A DNA stretch of 64,000 nucleotides, taken from assembly GCA_947650285.1 (NCBI GenBank), contig CANTFL010000090.1, forward strand, positions 682,001-746,000, in the 5' to 3' direction. The position numbers and the translations under genes were made by a program. Within the stretch, counting starts at the first letter, position 1; every line of letters begins with the position of its first letter. The stretch comes from Hyaloperonospora brassicae (lineage: Eukaryota; Oomycota; Peronosporomycetes; Peronosporales; Peronosporaceae). Below are positions 11,246 to 26,416 of this stretch, one piece after another. The notes beneath the pieces were generated by a model, which saw nothing but the letters and a program-made list of their open reading frames with translations, was not told the DNA's origin and made no database searches.

Positions 11246-14200
11246 ACAGTTGAACGGAAAAAATAAGTTTGAACCAAATTATCACGAGAGCAGTCAATCA
11301 TTACTGTAAACTGTAGTTCGTATATCATTTTTTTATTTACGTTCAATCATGGACGAAAATATTACTTTAGATTTCATCATATTTCAGTGGAACATTATTG
11401 TATTTTCAAAACAACTATAGGGGAATTGAGTAAGGTACAACAGCGCGGCAATCCTCCGGATTTACCGAATGCTGAGACTAAAACCTTATTGTCATAATTT
11501 CTTATGATGTATATTGAATGCCAGCTGCTGCACTGAATAGCAATGGATGCAACCATACAAATACAGCTATTGTCAACTAGATTGTTTAGACCATTACTAT
11601 AACGCAACATGATTTAGATAGGCAGATTATTAGATAGAACATGAAAGTCAAATGTAAAGCAAGATAAAAGGGGTAGATCACGTCGACAATATATATGCAA
11701 GAGCGAAAGCTCTTTTATGTTGAGCGATAGAAATCACGTTTTCTAGCATGGCGGCAAAATATGGATATGATTTGTGGGTGGTAAAATATAATCAAACTCA
11801 GAGATAGATGTTTTTACAAAATATTATGCAGTGCAGCTTTTGGAATTATTTGCTTCTATACATATTCTTTATATACCTATATGTAAATAATTGATTATGC
11901 GTTAAGACTTAACCTAATCGGGCGTCGACATTTTATTCGCTTGTACTATGTATAGGCGCCTTAGATACTATTCCAATATGCGAGGTGCAACACCTAAGAA
12001 TTGGACGTATAATACATCATATAAGAATGTTAACAGGTCTGTAACGAAGTGGTCCACGTTAGCCTTCCGGTGAATACAACCTTTAGAGACGTTACCGCAA
12101 TAGATTTTTGTCTTTTTGCATGCAAAATTTGCATAATAAAGGCGTACTCAACGAGTTAAGGATAGTAGATTCGGCTAATGAAGGTGATAGCAAATTACTA
12201 ATTATAAACATGAAGATATAGTCCACAGGTCAAGTTGTATTCATTTCGGATTGGTCGTAATTAAATCAATATATCCGTGCCAGTTATATCAAATGTTTTT
12301 TTCAGATAATTATGTAGTATTAGTGTATTTTATGTTTTTTTTAGCTTTTAATAATGTCTTTAGACATGGCAACTCGACATTATTCAGCATCTAAAAGTAA
12401 TATTATAAACAGACATTACGGCGAGGCGTCAGTTTTGGTTACCTCTGACGTCATTTACATGTTATTCATTCAAATGTAGTCGTGCATTGAATAAATATAA
12501 AATTTGGAATACTATGCAACATAGACACTGGCGTTATTCATATGCAAATATAAGTAGCCGCGCGTCTAAATCTTTGACCAGTATTACTCATGCAGGATAT
12601 TAGTATATAATAGTTAATAAAAATATTTGCGAAAGTCTTCATTTACCTCGGATACAGATCGACACATTCGACTATATTTCTTACAGGGATCTATTTTATT
12701 GTATAAATGATCTACATATGGGTCTACTTTCTGTTTCCTATATTGAGTATTTGATCGCGCAATTACAACGACTACAATAAAGTTCTACAATTATAAAGAC
12801 AATATTTTCAGTATAAAAGTGACTGTGACGTACCCTTCACTATTATTTATTGAAGCGACGTATTGGAAGTACCTTTAGGGAAAGTAAGTGTCACAGACGT
12901 TGTATACCTCTTTATTTTTCCCATGTGAAATAAGGGATTATTTAAGGTCTTGTGAACAATATACGTAATGGATAGGGCAACTTCTACTAAATAATTAATA
13001 TTGTATTCTCGGGTTAATATAACCGTTTATCACTATAAATATAGCATTTTAAAGTTAAACCGTTTTAGACTACTTGCTACGCTTAATATTATTGCATAGT
13101 CGGATAAACACGACACGTTACGATTTGAAAATATATGGTAGAAATATTATAGTTCATTATGCGGAACGCTGAGCATCTTGTAGTGATATGACAGTTAAAG
13201 GCTTAAATATATATATTTTTTGTAGCTCAAAACATGTCTAAAAATATCCGCGCAATTTGCTAGATCTCACAGCTGACCGTTGTGCGCTTTCGCGCTCTTT
13301 CCTACAATAATGAACTAAACTAATTGATTAATTACAGCTAAAAAATGAAAATGTTTATATACTCTGGAGGAGCACACGTAGTCATTAGCTTGATAACCAT
13401 CGACAACATCACAACTTGAATTGAAGGACAAAATTTGCTTAGATATGTTCTACTTAATGTGTAGTTTACTCGTGTGATTGTTTCGCTACGCTGAGCTGTA
13501 CAAGCTACACAGTGAAAAGTATTGATAACGCATACATCACTAATTGTATCATAATAAATTCTCGTCAATGTTTAGTGTATAACATTGATTTAAGCTAAGA
13601 AATGTCGCGTATAAATAGTATTTTACGTATATAGTTACAGCAAGTGGGTACACGTTATTAATTTTACCCACTGATATATAATTAAATTTGTTCAGGTAGT
13701 AGCAATACTATGATAAATGGAGGAAGTCACATCGTCATTCGTTTTTTCAATATCAATACATTTAGACTGAAATAGAATCCGATAGTGTATAGAAAACGAA
13801 ATCTTGAAATATGTCAGATTTTTATCGCCATTTTTGTTTAATACTTGTTAGGGAAACGAGATCGATCAGATATTATGAAATTGGGTTCAATATTATCATT
13901 TGTTAAAAAAGCAAGGATTATAACATACAAACATGGTATAAAAAATATATAATTTAAAATTTGCACATGATGATCGTGCAAATAGCGTGACAACTTATCC
14001 TAGTCCTTTAAAAATATTTCAATACACCTCAACTTTACAAAAAATGATATTTGTACACATAATGTCTCTTTTTACGCGATTAAATTTAAATGCCATTCTA
14101 GAAAACGAATAAGAGAATGTTTGTTTTTATTTTTACCGTGATTCAATTATCTCGGCAATCTACACAAGCATGTTTAAAATTTGGCGTCATACGTATCAAA

Positions 14201-17200
14201 TACGTCATGTATGTCTAAGAACGAAGCCGATCAATTTAATTAGACAGTGTTGTAAATGCTTATGTTAGGGTTCAGAAGATTTATGTTAGCTATCTTTTAC
14301 AACCTAATCCTTACTGACCGTAATTATTGACCTGTGATTCATAAAAAAAGTGTTGATCGCGGCTCAAGTTTAGATCCAAATTTATCTATTTTTAACGACA
14401 CATCGTTTTGGTCCATTGTAAATTATTGTAAATACCCGAAGTATCGATAATAAGTAAAATCATCTTTACCCCTGCATATAACTGTTGTTCGCTTCATAAT
14501 TAAACTTGAAAAACGCTTTCATCTGAAGCTAACGATTAGGAACTATCGCACGCCTCCCCACAAATAAATTAATTGGTTTCCGAGACGTAAAAGTTCGAAA
14601 CCCATTCGCATTCAATCGAGCCAGGCAACGTTTTACATACAGCATACGCAAATCATCAAACATAATTGGAAGGAGACGTAAATTTTAAACTGCAAATTGT
14701 CACAGGATGAGGTATTATTATGAAATCAATTGCGCATTCATTCGCGAGTCCTTCAACTGTAAAAGGGACGTTTCATGTAGAGTTTTGATGGTATATAGGA
14801 GTCAAAGTTGATCTTATAAGTTCTAGGTAATTCTAAAACCATATCAACAATTTTTTTGAACATCTTTCGTCCAGTCCAATATTACGGGAACGAAAGCCAC
14901 AATTTTAGGTGTAAAATATAGAAGACGTTTGATCTAGTCGCAGTCTGAACAAAATGAGACAGCACATTACCTGCGGCAATACGAGATCCTAAAGAGTCTA
15001 CATCGGCAGTAACTTCTTAATTAATGAGGTGATGATTGGATGCTCATCTATATAGGGAATACTTGATAACAGGGCATGAATGGATGTGGCACGTCATTTG
15101 AAGTAATGTCTGGTAGTTATAGGTGTCAAAAACTATACGATTTATCCTATCCGGAGGTAGTACAAGTGTTACTTTGCGCAGGGGGCTTAGTTGCTTTATT
15201 CAACCAGTAAAATATAATGCATAAATTTCTCGGTCGGCAAGTAGCAAAATTACCAGAATTGGTGTCAAGTTTTTTAAAAAACCTAATCTTAAAAATGAGA
15301 CATCGGACTATTGCTAGGCTAAGAAACAGCTAAAATAAACGATTTTACTCATTGACAGAACCTTTTGATTTCTTCGTGATCGACAAATAATATACATGTA
15401 TGACCGCACAGTAAAGAATTATACTTAATGCAAACGTATTGAACTGAGTTGTAAAAAAAAACTTATTGAATTGATTTGCGACGACTTACGGGTCGTACTT
15501 TAGTATAATATCAACATTTCTTCAAAAAATTAGTAAATAAAAAAAGTCTATTACATAGCCTCATTGTATGCGGATGTAAGCAAATGCGTATATTTCCATT
15601 AGAAAACTCCATGCGATAGTTAGTTAGCACATGCCAAACGTACAAGGAAAGAAGTTGGCACGTGCGCTAATAGGTTTTTTATTTACAGTGTTAATGCTCA
15701 TTCTATTCATCATGATAATCGATTTGATAGGGTAGACATGCTTTTGTTTATGGGCACACATTAACGTCGCATGTATAGACTACCCACGCGATCAAATTAA
15801 ATTGTATTTTTTTCTTATCGATAGTACTACTGGAGTACTAAAATTACGTTATTTACAATGTGCTTTATGGTTTATACATCTAACTAGGCAATCTACTGGT
15901 CGTAAATTGTACGTCCCAGCTAGCATTTGATAAGCGACTCGTCCGCAAGGACAGCAATATGCACTGGAGGCGACATGTTTCTTCAGCCCATTTTTGTAGC
16001 TAGTTTAGAAAATACTTCGGTAGCAGTTTTGCGAGAAGCGTTCAAGATTAATCAAAAAACGAATTAAATAAAAAATCTACCGAATCCTGTTTTGATAATA
16101 AAGATTTTTGAGAGTGTAATTGGTTTCATATGTGTGGCAACAAGCCATTACGTACGCACACTTTGCCACTAAAGGTTTAATAATACTGCAAAAATTAGAA
16201 GACGATTACTTATCCATTAGAGTGACAAATATTACCAGCTTTACAGGCAAACATAAAACGATATTTTTTTCGATCAAATATATTATATGAACTATTCCCT
16301 ATGCCTTATATCTGTAAAATCTCCGACTTAGGTGATTTTTCATGCATAATATACATCGCTTGTTATGCATCATTGTCCAACTATCAGCTTCACATTAAAG
16401 CATAGGTGTACAAGTGCGTTGAAGCCATGCGTATCACAAAAATGGAATCGAAGGCCCCATCATAAAAACTTAAAATTTGTCAAAATATATAGGGCTTTAA
16501 AATTTCTTTAAATTTTGTGATTAAGTTATATATCTATCGAAGGAGAATAGACTTCAATGAAATACATCTTGAATTGGAAAGTAAAGCTAACACCTACTAC
16601 TTATTAAACATGTATTAAAGTAGATTCGAAATTATTCGTGTAAAATAAAGAATGAGACTCTATATGTATTACTTATTTGTGCTTTTGAACACCCCTAATT
16701 GTTTTTTTGCAAAATGATATGCAACACTAGCAAGGTAAACTGATGGCATATACACACGGTACCTTTCGTAATACTAAAATATCGAATATGCGAACATGTA
16801 GCAATTAATTTTGCTTCATGCAAGCGTTCATAAATTCTTATCAGTCCTTACCAGATTCATATATAAGGTATACCCTTTATGCCTTTTTTTTTCGAGATGA
16901 ACAATTGGATACGGCAAATAGCTCAGACAAATCTAAACAGAACATTTATACCAATATCTACACAGAAATTAGGAAAGGAGTCAATTTATCTATTATAATA
17001 TTCACAATATTCAAGAAAAAATGTTACATCTCATTAGACCAGATACATGTTGTTTAAAACTTAATGATAGGAGGCCTAGTGGCTAATCCTTTGGCCCGTA
17101 TGCCAATTGCAACGTCTTGAAATATAAGACCTTGACAGCTAGAGTCTGCGAATGTTTATTACTAGGCCTTGTCTAATTCTTTTTCATAAACATTTCAAAA

Positions 17201-20200
17201 AAACGACGGCGATCAGGGTAAATTTGGTAGAATAACGTCATAAACCATCTAATTTATACTATGTTGGTGGAAGCCTATCTCTACGATAGTAAATCATGCT
17301 GTATTCATAAAGCTTAGAATATCAAACAACCGATTAAAAACGGTTTGTGTATCTTCATATTCAGAGTAAAATCTTAAAAATTTATTGGACAAACTCATTT
17401 TTATTACAGATTCCACTACGTAACTAAGGAATCGGAAAAGCATAGAAGAAGTGCCTCCAATTAAATTGTTATGAGAAAATTAGGATATTGTGGCTTCATG
17501 TTTATTATCACGACGTTTTTCGGAATTCGGAATGAAATTGAATGTGATAAATTATCCGTGATTCTCAAGATTGTCGGAATCACTTGTAAGGCAAAAAATG
17601 CTTTCTTGTTTATAGCAAGAATAGTATCGGCTATTACCAAACAATGGATTGTATGGGATGATTGTTTGGTAATGATCGAAACGCCATCGCGATTGGGTAA
17701 CTATTATTCAGCTATACATATAAATCGGGACAAAGAGTTACAAGTATAACATTTAATTTGGCAGGGTAAATATTAATATGTTTAACATTTTAATCCCTCC
17801 ACATTTTGGACAGCAGCTGGGGTAACTAGGAGCAACACAATACATTCAATACTAGAAAGATCATGATCGACTTATTCGATTCGTTTAAATGAATAGAAGT
17901 TTAGCATGAGAAAAGTTTATTATTTGCCTTAAAATGGAAACAAATGGCTTTTTATACACCTAGGACAATTAATATATTCTTTATGCATTCAAAACTTCTG
18001 CTTATTTTGCATTCTTTTAATTCATTTGATAATGTTAAGTGTTAATGCTCTGTGACATACAACATGCATATTTTTACTGTACATATGATTCACAGCGAAT
18101 TCTAACTAAATCATTGGTTTATATCACAAATTAATGGCACTTATAAAAAATTTATTCGATGATGATCTCCGTTCTTAGTGTTAACTAATGCACAATGACA
18201 TGAATCTATAGGTGATTATTTGCGCCTTGGCACTAAGATCGGTTATATATATTTAAGATTACGCAAATAGATGATAATATATTTATTGGATAGGACGGCG
18301 GGTCCAAGCCTTGAACTGGTTCAAACGGTTGTCGACGAATCATTTGACAGCTTTTCATTGTTTAAAATTATTGATATAGGTTAATTTGATCATAAAATCT
18401 GTAAAATCACCTAAATATTGTCTTTCTTTGCTCTAGAAATCTGTCGTAGGTGACTTAACTAAACACTAAGTCAATATAATCGTAATTGAAACGAATGCGA
18501 AAAATATTGTCGGCAAAAATGCCGGTGCAATGTAACGAAGAGTGTGCAGCAAGTGCGACCATGTCTGGTTAGAAGTGTCTAAGAATTTCTTAAAACCCTT
18601 CTCGATTATACGCTTATCTAAAATATACCTACAGGCCTGCTAGAAGAAGCGAATAGAAAAGCTTGTTGGTGTGTAATACGTCGACAAAATCAATTTGTAC
18701 GACCCAATATTTATTTATTTTTCACGACATGATTTATATTTTTGTTGGTGCGCATAAATGGCGATATAATGAGAAAGTCGCAGAGCTAAGCTAAGTATAG
18801 AGATCGAAATGACGACGTTTTGGCTTTCTACTTTCTTCTTTGACGTCATAAAAAAGTGATGTGACGTAATTTACCGCAAATTGTACTCTTATTAGCAACT
18901 TCTAAGGTTTCATAAAAATCATTACCCTTAAATATTTAAGGGGCAATTGTCGCGTAATAGGTAACTCATGGCCAGTTATGAGACATAAGTCGTGTCGCGC
19001 ACCTTGATGTGTCAAAAAGAGGCGAGAAGTCATTTTATAGAATAATCAGTAAGCTCGCATTTGGCGCCGATAGGGGTCTCTTAGTGAAGAAGCTTTATCC
19101 CTAGAATTAGGTCTAAATAATGACGATGTGCTAACAGTTCAATTTGCCCACAAAACTTGGAATAATAGCTGTTTGCGGCTTCAATACATTGTTGATTTTA
19201 ATTTGGTCGTATTTAGTCACAGATCCATACACTTCATTGTAAATTAGGAAGATCTGTAGATATAGACGCGTCTTGTGGAGGATTCTCTATCATCTAGGGA
19301 GTAGGGAGGGATACAATTCGTTCATATATATATTTTCGAATGTCTCATGGGGTATGACTGTAGAAAGCAACGAGCAATAAACTTAATATTACTGACGCGA
19401 AGAATGTGTGTCAAACGTTTTTTGAAGTCGCTACTGAATGGTCACAAGACCCTATTGATGGTAAATTCACAAAACATTTCAAAAACTTAACAGGGTAAAC
19501 ATAACTTCATTTTTGTAAATAGAATCTTTTGTCCATACGGTCACGACTCGGAAAGAGGTTATACATGCTTGTGGTGTTAGCAAATTTTGTCCATCACTCG
19601 CCTTATCCTCAATTGGGTGGTATTTGAAACGGTTTAAATACATATTACAATTGTGAACGCGCATGAAAATGTAAGCGCTCGTGAAGTACTATTGTAACCT
19701 ACTTAATGATATGTCCTGATTGTGGATGAGGCCAAAGCCACTATTTACGTAGGACGAACCGAGATCCCTTTTATCGAGGAGTGTATATATTCAATAAACT
19801 CAACCTAAATTTAGCATTGGTGTCACGATCTTGTACTTCAGAGGGTATGTCAGTCTGCTCACGCAAAATGCCTTAACTTATTTACTTTGTTTAAAATCAT
19901 AATCATTACCATTATTATGTCCTTCTTTGTCTGAAAAAGCCGGAATTGGATGCATCGAGAAGATATACCAATAATGTAAGCAATGTGTGACTGAGGAGGT
20001 TAATGTTTTAGCATAACATTAGTCAGTCGAGGGTCCGTATAACATATAAGGTTTAGGGGGTCGTCCAACTTGTATTACAATCACACAACGCAGACGTTAT
20101 ATTATTCAGGGTAACTAAAAATCAATTTATATTGACATGATACGATTAGTTTGTAGGAAAATGATCGACAAAGCCGAAACGATGCCGAGCAAGACGATAG

Positions 20201-23200
20201 CTGTTACCAATTAAGTCAAGTAACAATACGAATTTTAAAAAAGAAAACCATTATACTAGCTTCAAATGGATCAAAGAATTTTTCCACTACAGTTTCTGTG
20301 TACCAGAATAAAAGCAACGTCTAACTATTCTATTCCATTCATACTTGCCTGCCCTCAGTCGCGACGAAGACATAGTATGCTTCCTACGCAATAAATGATT
20401 TGGAGACGGAACTCTCTATTAAATATATTGAATAGAATCCGTCACTATATTACACTACCTATACTTACCCTGATCAATTATTTGTTTATACCGGAAGTAA
20501 CGGAAGACATCTGCGCATATTGCGCATATGGATAAAAGATGGTATTCGACTGAGAGTTTAGGGTTTTACAGACTCGCTAAGAAGTTTTTTATGATGTTCA
20601 GCTACTTTTTAAAACAGCAAATAAATACTGTCGAGGACGTTAGACTCAACGGATCATATACCAGTAGCGACAAATCTGTAATTTGTTGCATAATAGGCAT
20701 TCATCTGGCAAGGACTGAAAAGAGGTGCCATAAGTCCACTGTTTTATTGCATCGAAACGAAGAGAGACACCTTATATAATAGTTCACACGAACGGGTAAA
20801 TATCGATTGTATTAAGATCGTTCGGTAAGCCATCAATACATTTCATAGTTATTCCTATGTTATTTTTCTCAGGATCTCTTGTATATCAAATATAGAAACG
20901 ATGACTTAAGTGACATTAAAGTTTGAAGCGGTGAATAATTGACGAATTTTATCAATTATTTGTCAAATTTTTTTTACTTAAAATCTTACAATGGATAACC
21001 GGGCACAATGTAGGATGTCTTGTGTTATAATATATACAAATTATTTTCTGACATAAATTTATCCCTACTTTAATTTCAAAAATGACAATGAGAATTTAAA
21101 CTCATTTTTTGTCGCCTAAAATGTAAGATGCATGTGTTTAATAGTACCAAATAATGAATTACATTGTAATTGAATATTATCTTACTAATGTCTACGATTT
21201 CGTCGTGCTATCACATTGAGAAATAAGGAGTTGGTTTGCGCAAATATTGACGTAAGTAGGAGGGTTAGGTCCCGATAACTAGTTCCTATAAACATTTTTA
21301 TTGCATAAAACGACAATACCCCGCATTTTGAATGTGTAGAGACGTTGAGCTGAACGACGCTGTACTTCGATAAACCAGGAATATCTTAAAAGAACAAATA
21401 CGAAAAGAAAAGCTTACCCTTGATCAGTTGTAGTGTGCATAATGCTGCTTTTAGGGATGCTTTGGCGAGGGTGCTCATATACACGCCCACATCGGCTACG
21501 TCTGCCAAAACATTATACTTTATTTTAATTAACTGTACGATTCATATTCGCAATATAATACTACTTCAAGCAAATGGTGTCCGAAAAAGTTGCTAAAACT
21601 GTTACAGCGGGCTATAATCGTGGTAAAATCTTAAAGAAAGCGACTTTTTTGCCACCATAAAGCACATAAGTAACTTCTTTCGCTAAAAATTCTTTTTTAC
21701 ACGTCTGTCCAATGCGCGATGAAAGTCATTGCTAATTATAGGTTAGAATCTTTCAAACGTATTTACAACATTTGTGGGAATATATAAATCTAGTACCACA
21801 GGAGGTATAACACTAAAAAGTGCGGCACTTTATAAATTGGGGTTACTAGCGCAATACCTCGGTATCTCAGGTGCTATGTATTTCTGACTATACATAGATA
21901 TAGGAGCAGAACAAGAATTCCGTCTACATTACAATTTAGTCGATCGTATGCCGTTCAATAATTAACATATTTCTTCGAGCGGATGCCACAAATGGATTTT
22001 TCAAATTTTACGGTAAAATAATTCAAAAAGTACGATGAGATTTAATGGGATAATAATTATAGAGGTATCGTTCCAGTAATGAATCAAATGTAATTGATAG
22101 TTTTATTTTTACGTACAAAGCCGTCTTAAAAAAGATATAGTTTAATATATTCAGTATGAAGCCCTTATCTAAAATTTTAGATAATTATTCATCAACGTAT
22201 ATCAATCTAATCAGGCATAAATAAATCATTGATTGTTTTTCAAAATGTATTGATTAATTATAAAAAGGGAAAAAGAAAGGCATCGTTAGAAAAAAATATA
22301 TTTATATTAGTCGTATTGTGCAAAGATATTGCATACAAATCTAAATTATGTAGCACTTTATTGCAAATGTTTGGACCAGGACCCGCCGTCCAAATATTTA
22401 TACTTGTTAAGTCAATTGACACACCTAAGCGCGACGTACCACCGTATATTTACATTTTAGCCATATATTTTTGTACCTGATCTGTTTCACAAAATATGGA
22501 CTATATTTTCGTTGTGATTGCACTTAAGTGTAGATCTGGAAATCACTAGATCCAGGTGTGTGAACGTTATTATTTAGTCACTGTACATTTACTTCAAATT
22601 AATCTTAGAATTATATATCGGTGTAAAGCCCGTTTACCAATTCTATAAAACATGTATCCGGCCCTTCCTCATCCGAAAGTGGCGCACTTCCTATGATATT
22701 GACTAATTGATTTTTTAAGATCGAAATTAGTTTCTTGTTGCCTTAAATTCTGTTTCTCGCAGTATTCTGATAAAACAATCAAATAAACTTGTGCAAACCG
22801 TAACGATGTTGATGGGACAAATTGTATCAGCAATTTCATTTTTTTAAGTTTAGTATATTAAGTCTTTTAAAATACTGCAATATACGACCATATAATAAAA
22901 ATGTACTGTGCATGTCGTTTACAAGATTTCAGCCAACAGTCAAAGAGACCATTAAATTCGATTTTTGATCAGAAGCAGATATCCTTTTGACGATTTTTGT
23001 ATCGGTCAAGTCAATCCCATTGTTTTACATTCATAGTCATCAAAGATTGGGCTGAACATTGAGAGACGGGACGCTCTAATATTGCGTCTTCCGTATTAAA
23101 AAAAATTAACGTTTTCGTACTTTGACTCTCTTTTGCTGGTGCGTACGTTTTAATTTATCGACGCGCCGTCTTATATCAGCAGCTGACCTGATATATTGGC

Positions 23201-23224
23201 TCTTACTATAAAAAGAATGCAGTA

Positions 23225-23375
23225 TTGGTTTCGGTGGATGAGTGGACATGCACTGGCACACAGACCGGGGTTACGTAAATCGATCCCCGCGCAGCAGCGG
23301 TAGAATTACACATCGCTATATTGAGGCTCCAAACCGTGTTACAGTGGGTCGCACGCGTACCCAAAATTCATCGTA
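23225..23375 (+). mobile_element. tRNA-derived SINE, copy 2
   Basis: This is the plus-strand relative of the copy at 3.3-3.5 kb. It has an A-box-like TGGATGAGTGG (23235-23245) and a B-box-like AATCGATCC (23278-23286). It also has GCACTGGCA (23250-23258), ACACATCGC (23308-23316) and TCGCACGCGTACC (23349-23361) at almost the same spacing as copy 1. The rest has diverged considerably, so this is an old insertion. A short A-rich stretch follows. The element ends near 23362-23375; target duplications are not clear. Confidence 0.6.
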
Positions 23376-23379
23376 TCAT

Positions 23380-25961
23380 ATCTCTCGAATTCGAATTCAC
23401 GGATATAAGTATATTATATACCAAAATATATTCTATCTTGCGTTTTTTGTTTGAATTGACTTACCAAATTTGTTGCGATCTAATCGCGAGCTACCATCTA
23501 TAAGTGGTCCTTGATTGGGTGCATTTGTAGCTGTGGACGCTGCAAAATTAGTTTACATTCATGTAATGACAAAATTCTTTGGCGAAGTTGTAATCATTTT
23601 TTTTGGTCTGCTTCCACGCGAACATCTGCATTATGTGTTGTTTCCTCGTGCAAAGGATCCAATCAACAATGATATTATGAAAAAGTGATGTTCAATTTGG
23701 GACTAAATGCCTAAACTATGTATATGTGATCGAACGAGTCTCATTCAACCAGTAATTTCACTTAAATGCTACAAGTAAGAAGTCTTTACATGTGTTAGTC
23801 CGTTACACAACACCGATATCTAGACGTATCAGTGTTATTAAATAAAAACGTTTATTACAAAAAATGAGGGTGAAAAGATTCATAATATGAATGTTTGGTA
23901 GAGCATCACATTTCATAAATGAATCTTTTAAGTAACGATGAATGGAAGAAGTTACCGGCTATCCTATTTTATGACTTGTGTAGATTGTAACAAGTGTTCA
24001 TTAAAAATACTTACATAAATTATTTTAGCTTATATAACATTTATGACGTAATTTTTTTGGATTTATTTATGATCATCTTGGTCTTATTAATACATTTCTT
24101 TTCCTGCTAGTTGGTGTACGAAAGGTCAAGAATGCCTGAATACAGTTTGTATGATTATATCGATCCTAAATATGTGTATATAGAGCTTTGCTTCGTGATT
24201 ATTGTGTATCGTATTATATTTCGACCTCACATCAGACTAGATGGCAATCATACTTTGGCCGATACAGTAAATTAGTAAAACAAAAAAGGCTAAAAAGAAA
24301 TTTTTAATGGAAAAATCGAATCAGAATACTTCAAATTCCTAAACAATTTTTACAAATATATATATATGAATAATTTCTTAGATAGTATATAGCAAACCAA
24401 TTTGAAGTGTACATTTTTATTCCGCCAAGTAAATCGGGGCCCTACTTCATACGAAAAACGTGCTGCATTGTTTGTGTAATTGCATCTTTGTAGCTCAAGT
24501 CATGCTTAAAAGAAGGTATTAGACATAAATACTTGAATTGGCATCAATGACTATAATCAACACATTATGTCTGCCGAGGCCAAGCTAACACCTTTTCTAC
24601 GTAGAGATCAAGCGTTTAACAGACCAAAGTTTCTCAATTTTCTTGTTTCTATGGACCTTAGCGTAGTTAAAGCAACACTGTAGGGTACTGTTCTGAAATG
24701 ATGCTATTTCTAGTACGCATTGTTCAATTTTAGCGCTTTAGCAATCCATTACCAACGAAAGCGACCTAGCTTTTCATTTATATACCTGATGGCCATCGAT
24801 AATATTGCTGTATAAGCGATCATTGACACTTCAAGGCAAAACCGATTGGTCTAAATGGGGGATTTCGAGAACAGACCTATTGGTGGAAGTTATCAAATTA
24901 AAGGAAAATTTATATCCGAGATTGCATTCTGTTTCACATCCCAACATATGTGTCGTTCGGGTACAGAGAATGACTTTTAATGGGTTGTGTGGTGTTTTTC
25001 GCTAGATTCCGCCAAGTATTTTCCGTTTGCCTTACCATATAATTTTGGTAGCGTACAGGCTGGCACCCTCTAAATAAAAAATAGGTATATTTGAGTACCT
25101 CTACCTCTGTCAGTGACGGAGCTTGTCTTCTCCTCAATGCATTCATCGCGCCGAAAGTCAAGTGTAAGAATTCGGTAATAAACAACTGCGTACAGCTTTT
25201 AATGTAATAGTTATAAGTCATCTAGATACATTTACACACTAACTTATTGAGAGGTCTTAAACCATTGGCACAGTTTTGTCCTTAGTTTTCTCAGCCATTG
25301 CCGATGACACTGGGAGAATCGTCAATATGTACATTAAAATGATATTTAATTTCTCGCCACTGCTGTCAATCGTCAATTAACTTCAGCGCACTCACCTTTG
25401 CGTTTGGATTGTTTAAACATTGTCATTCGACCGACCTCAAACGTGCTATATCGACTTTCAACATCTCTAATTTTTTTCACTTGCTTTCGCGAGGCCTAAC
25501 GTCAACAATTTCGAAGGAGTGTGCTTTACGCGCTATTAGAATCGAGACTCATACACAATATCGCACGCTATCCTGACGGAACAGTACCTAGTTCTTCGAG
25601 TAGTTGTTCGATGTCTTGTGCGGACTTCTACAAAATTCCAAACCGATGAACTTCTTGGCACGTGTAATAATGACTTCTTTGCACCTTTATGTTGGACTAT
25701 AAAAATATTGCTCTCTAAAAGTCTTAAGCGAAGGCGATGTCAAAAACATATCTTTGGTGCATCATGCAGCTAGCGTTGTGGATACGTCAAATACTTCGAC
25801 GACTTACAGCAGGTACTATTATCCTAGATCTTAATGATAAGGTGCCGGTTACTCTAGGTTACGGCCAACACGATCATTAACTGTCTGGTTGGACGTGTCT
25901 TTTTCACTAGAGCTCGTGCTTTTTCAGGACACGATACATCCATTCGAACAAACCGAAGTTG
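23380..25961. other. No gene recognised
   Basis: The AT-rich character continues to about 24.7 kb and then grades into mixed composition. Frames of 60-95 codons occur on both strands, but none carries a motif I recognise. A minus-strand stretch around 25600-25640 reads like a helical segment (QDIEQLLEELGTVPSG). It may belong to a decayed gene together with the leader-like frame at 25962-26144. Confidence 0.4.
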
Positions 25962-26144
25962 TCACTGTGCGAAGTGCTTACCGCACCAACGAAAGCGCGT
26001 GTTCTGACTAAAAACTTCCGCTAACATTGCTGCGCCAGTGTATTGATGACAAGACTGATTAGATCGATCGCGCTTACGCGTCAGAAGGTGCAGAATGTGT
26101 ACGGTAAGCAGTAGCAATAAGTTAAGTGTGCATTCGTTTTTCAA
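25962..26144 (-). pseudogene. Possible remnant of a secreted-protein gene
   Basis: A 60-codon minus frame begins MKNECTLNLLLLLTVHILHL, a basic-then-hydrophobic start that resembles a signal peptide. It then runs into a charged stretch with TRFRW near residue 49 before a stop. Its position just downstream of a broken effector-like gene on the same strand makes a decayed secreted protein plausible. There is no EER, no intact RxLR and no continuous downstream frame. The hydrophobic start could be chance in a T-rich stretch. Function unknown. Confidence 0.2.
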
Positions 26145-26416
26145 ACAAATTGGTGAGCATCGTCACTGAGATGCTTTACAGTATTTGGGTACGATTGTGA
26201 AACGCAGCAATATCCAATCATATAATTATGAATCGTTTATACTGAAGCCACCTCTTCGTCTATATATTGTATTGCCGAATCATCCCGTGCCTCGCCAGAT
26301 TTCGTATTCGTCGTTCGTGCAAACTGCGTACTCATATTCTTGGCTTTAAAAACGATAGAATTATACAGCCAGCTTGATTATATGCAATATTGTTGTCTTT
26401 ACAAACTTGTCATCGG

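Larger units (their letters stand above)
5430..23220. other. Long AT-rich region without recognisable genes
   Basis: Nearly 18 kb in which A and T strongly dominate and the longest frame is 92 codons (17471-17749, no known motif). I find no transposon coding motif, tRNA, rRNA or long tandem array. CpG dinucleotides are still present, so the AT bias does not look like simple deamination of methylated CpG. It could be an AT-rich intergenic block, a deeply eroded transposon graveyard, or part of a centromere-like domain. The sequence alone does not decide. Confidence 0.6.

Noticed and set aside
17471..17749. 92-codon ORF in the AT-rich region
   Set aside because: No motif, no neighbours and no promoter-like context; a frame of this length is expected by chance in a region this long.
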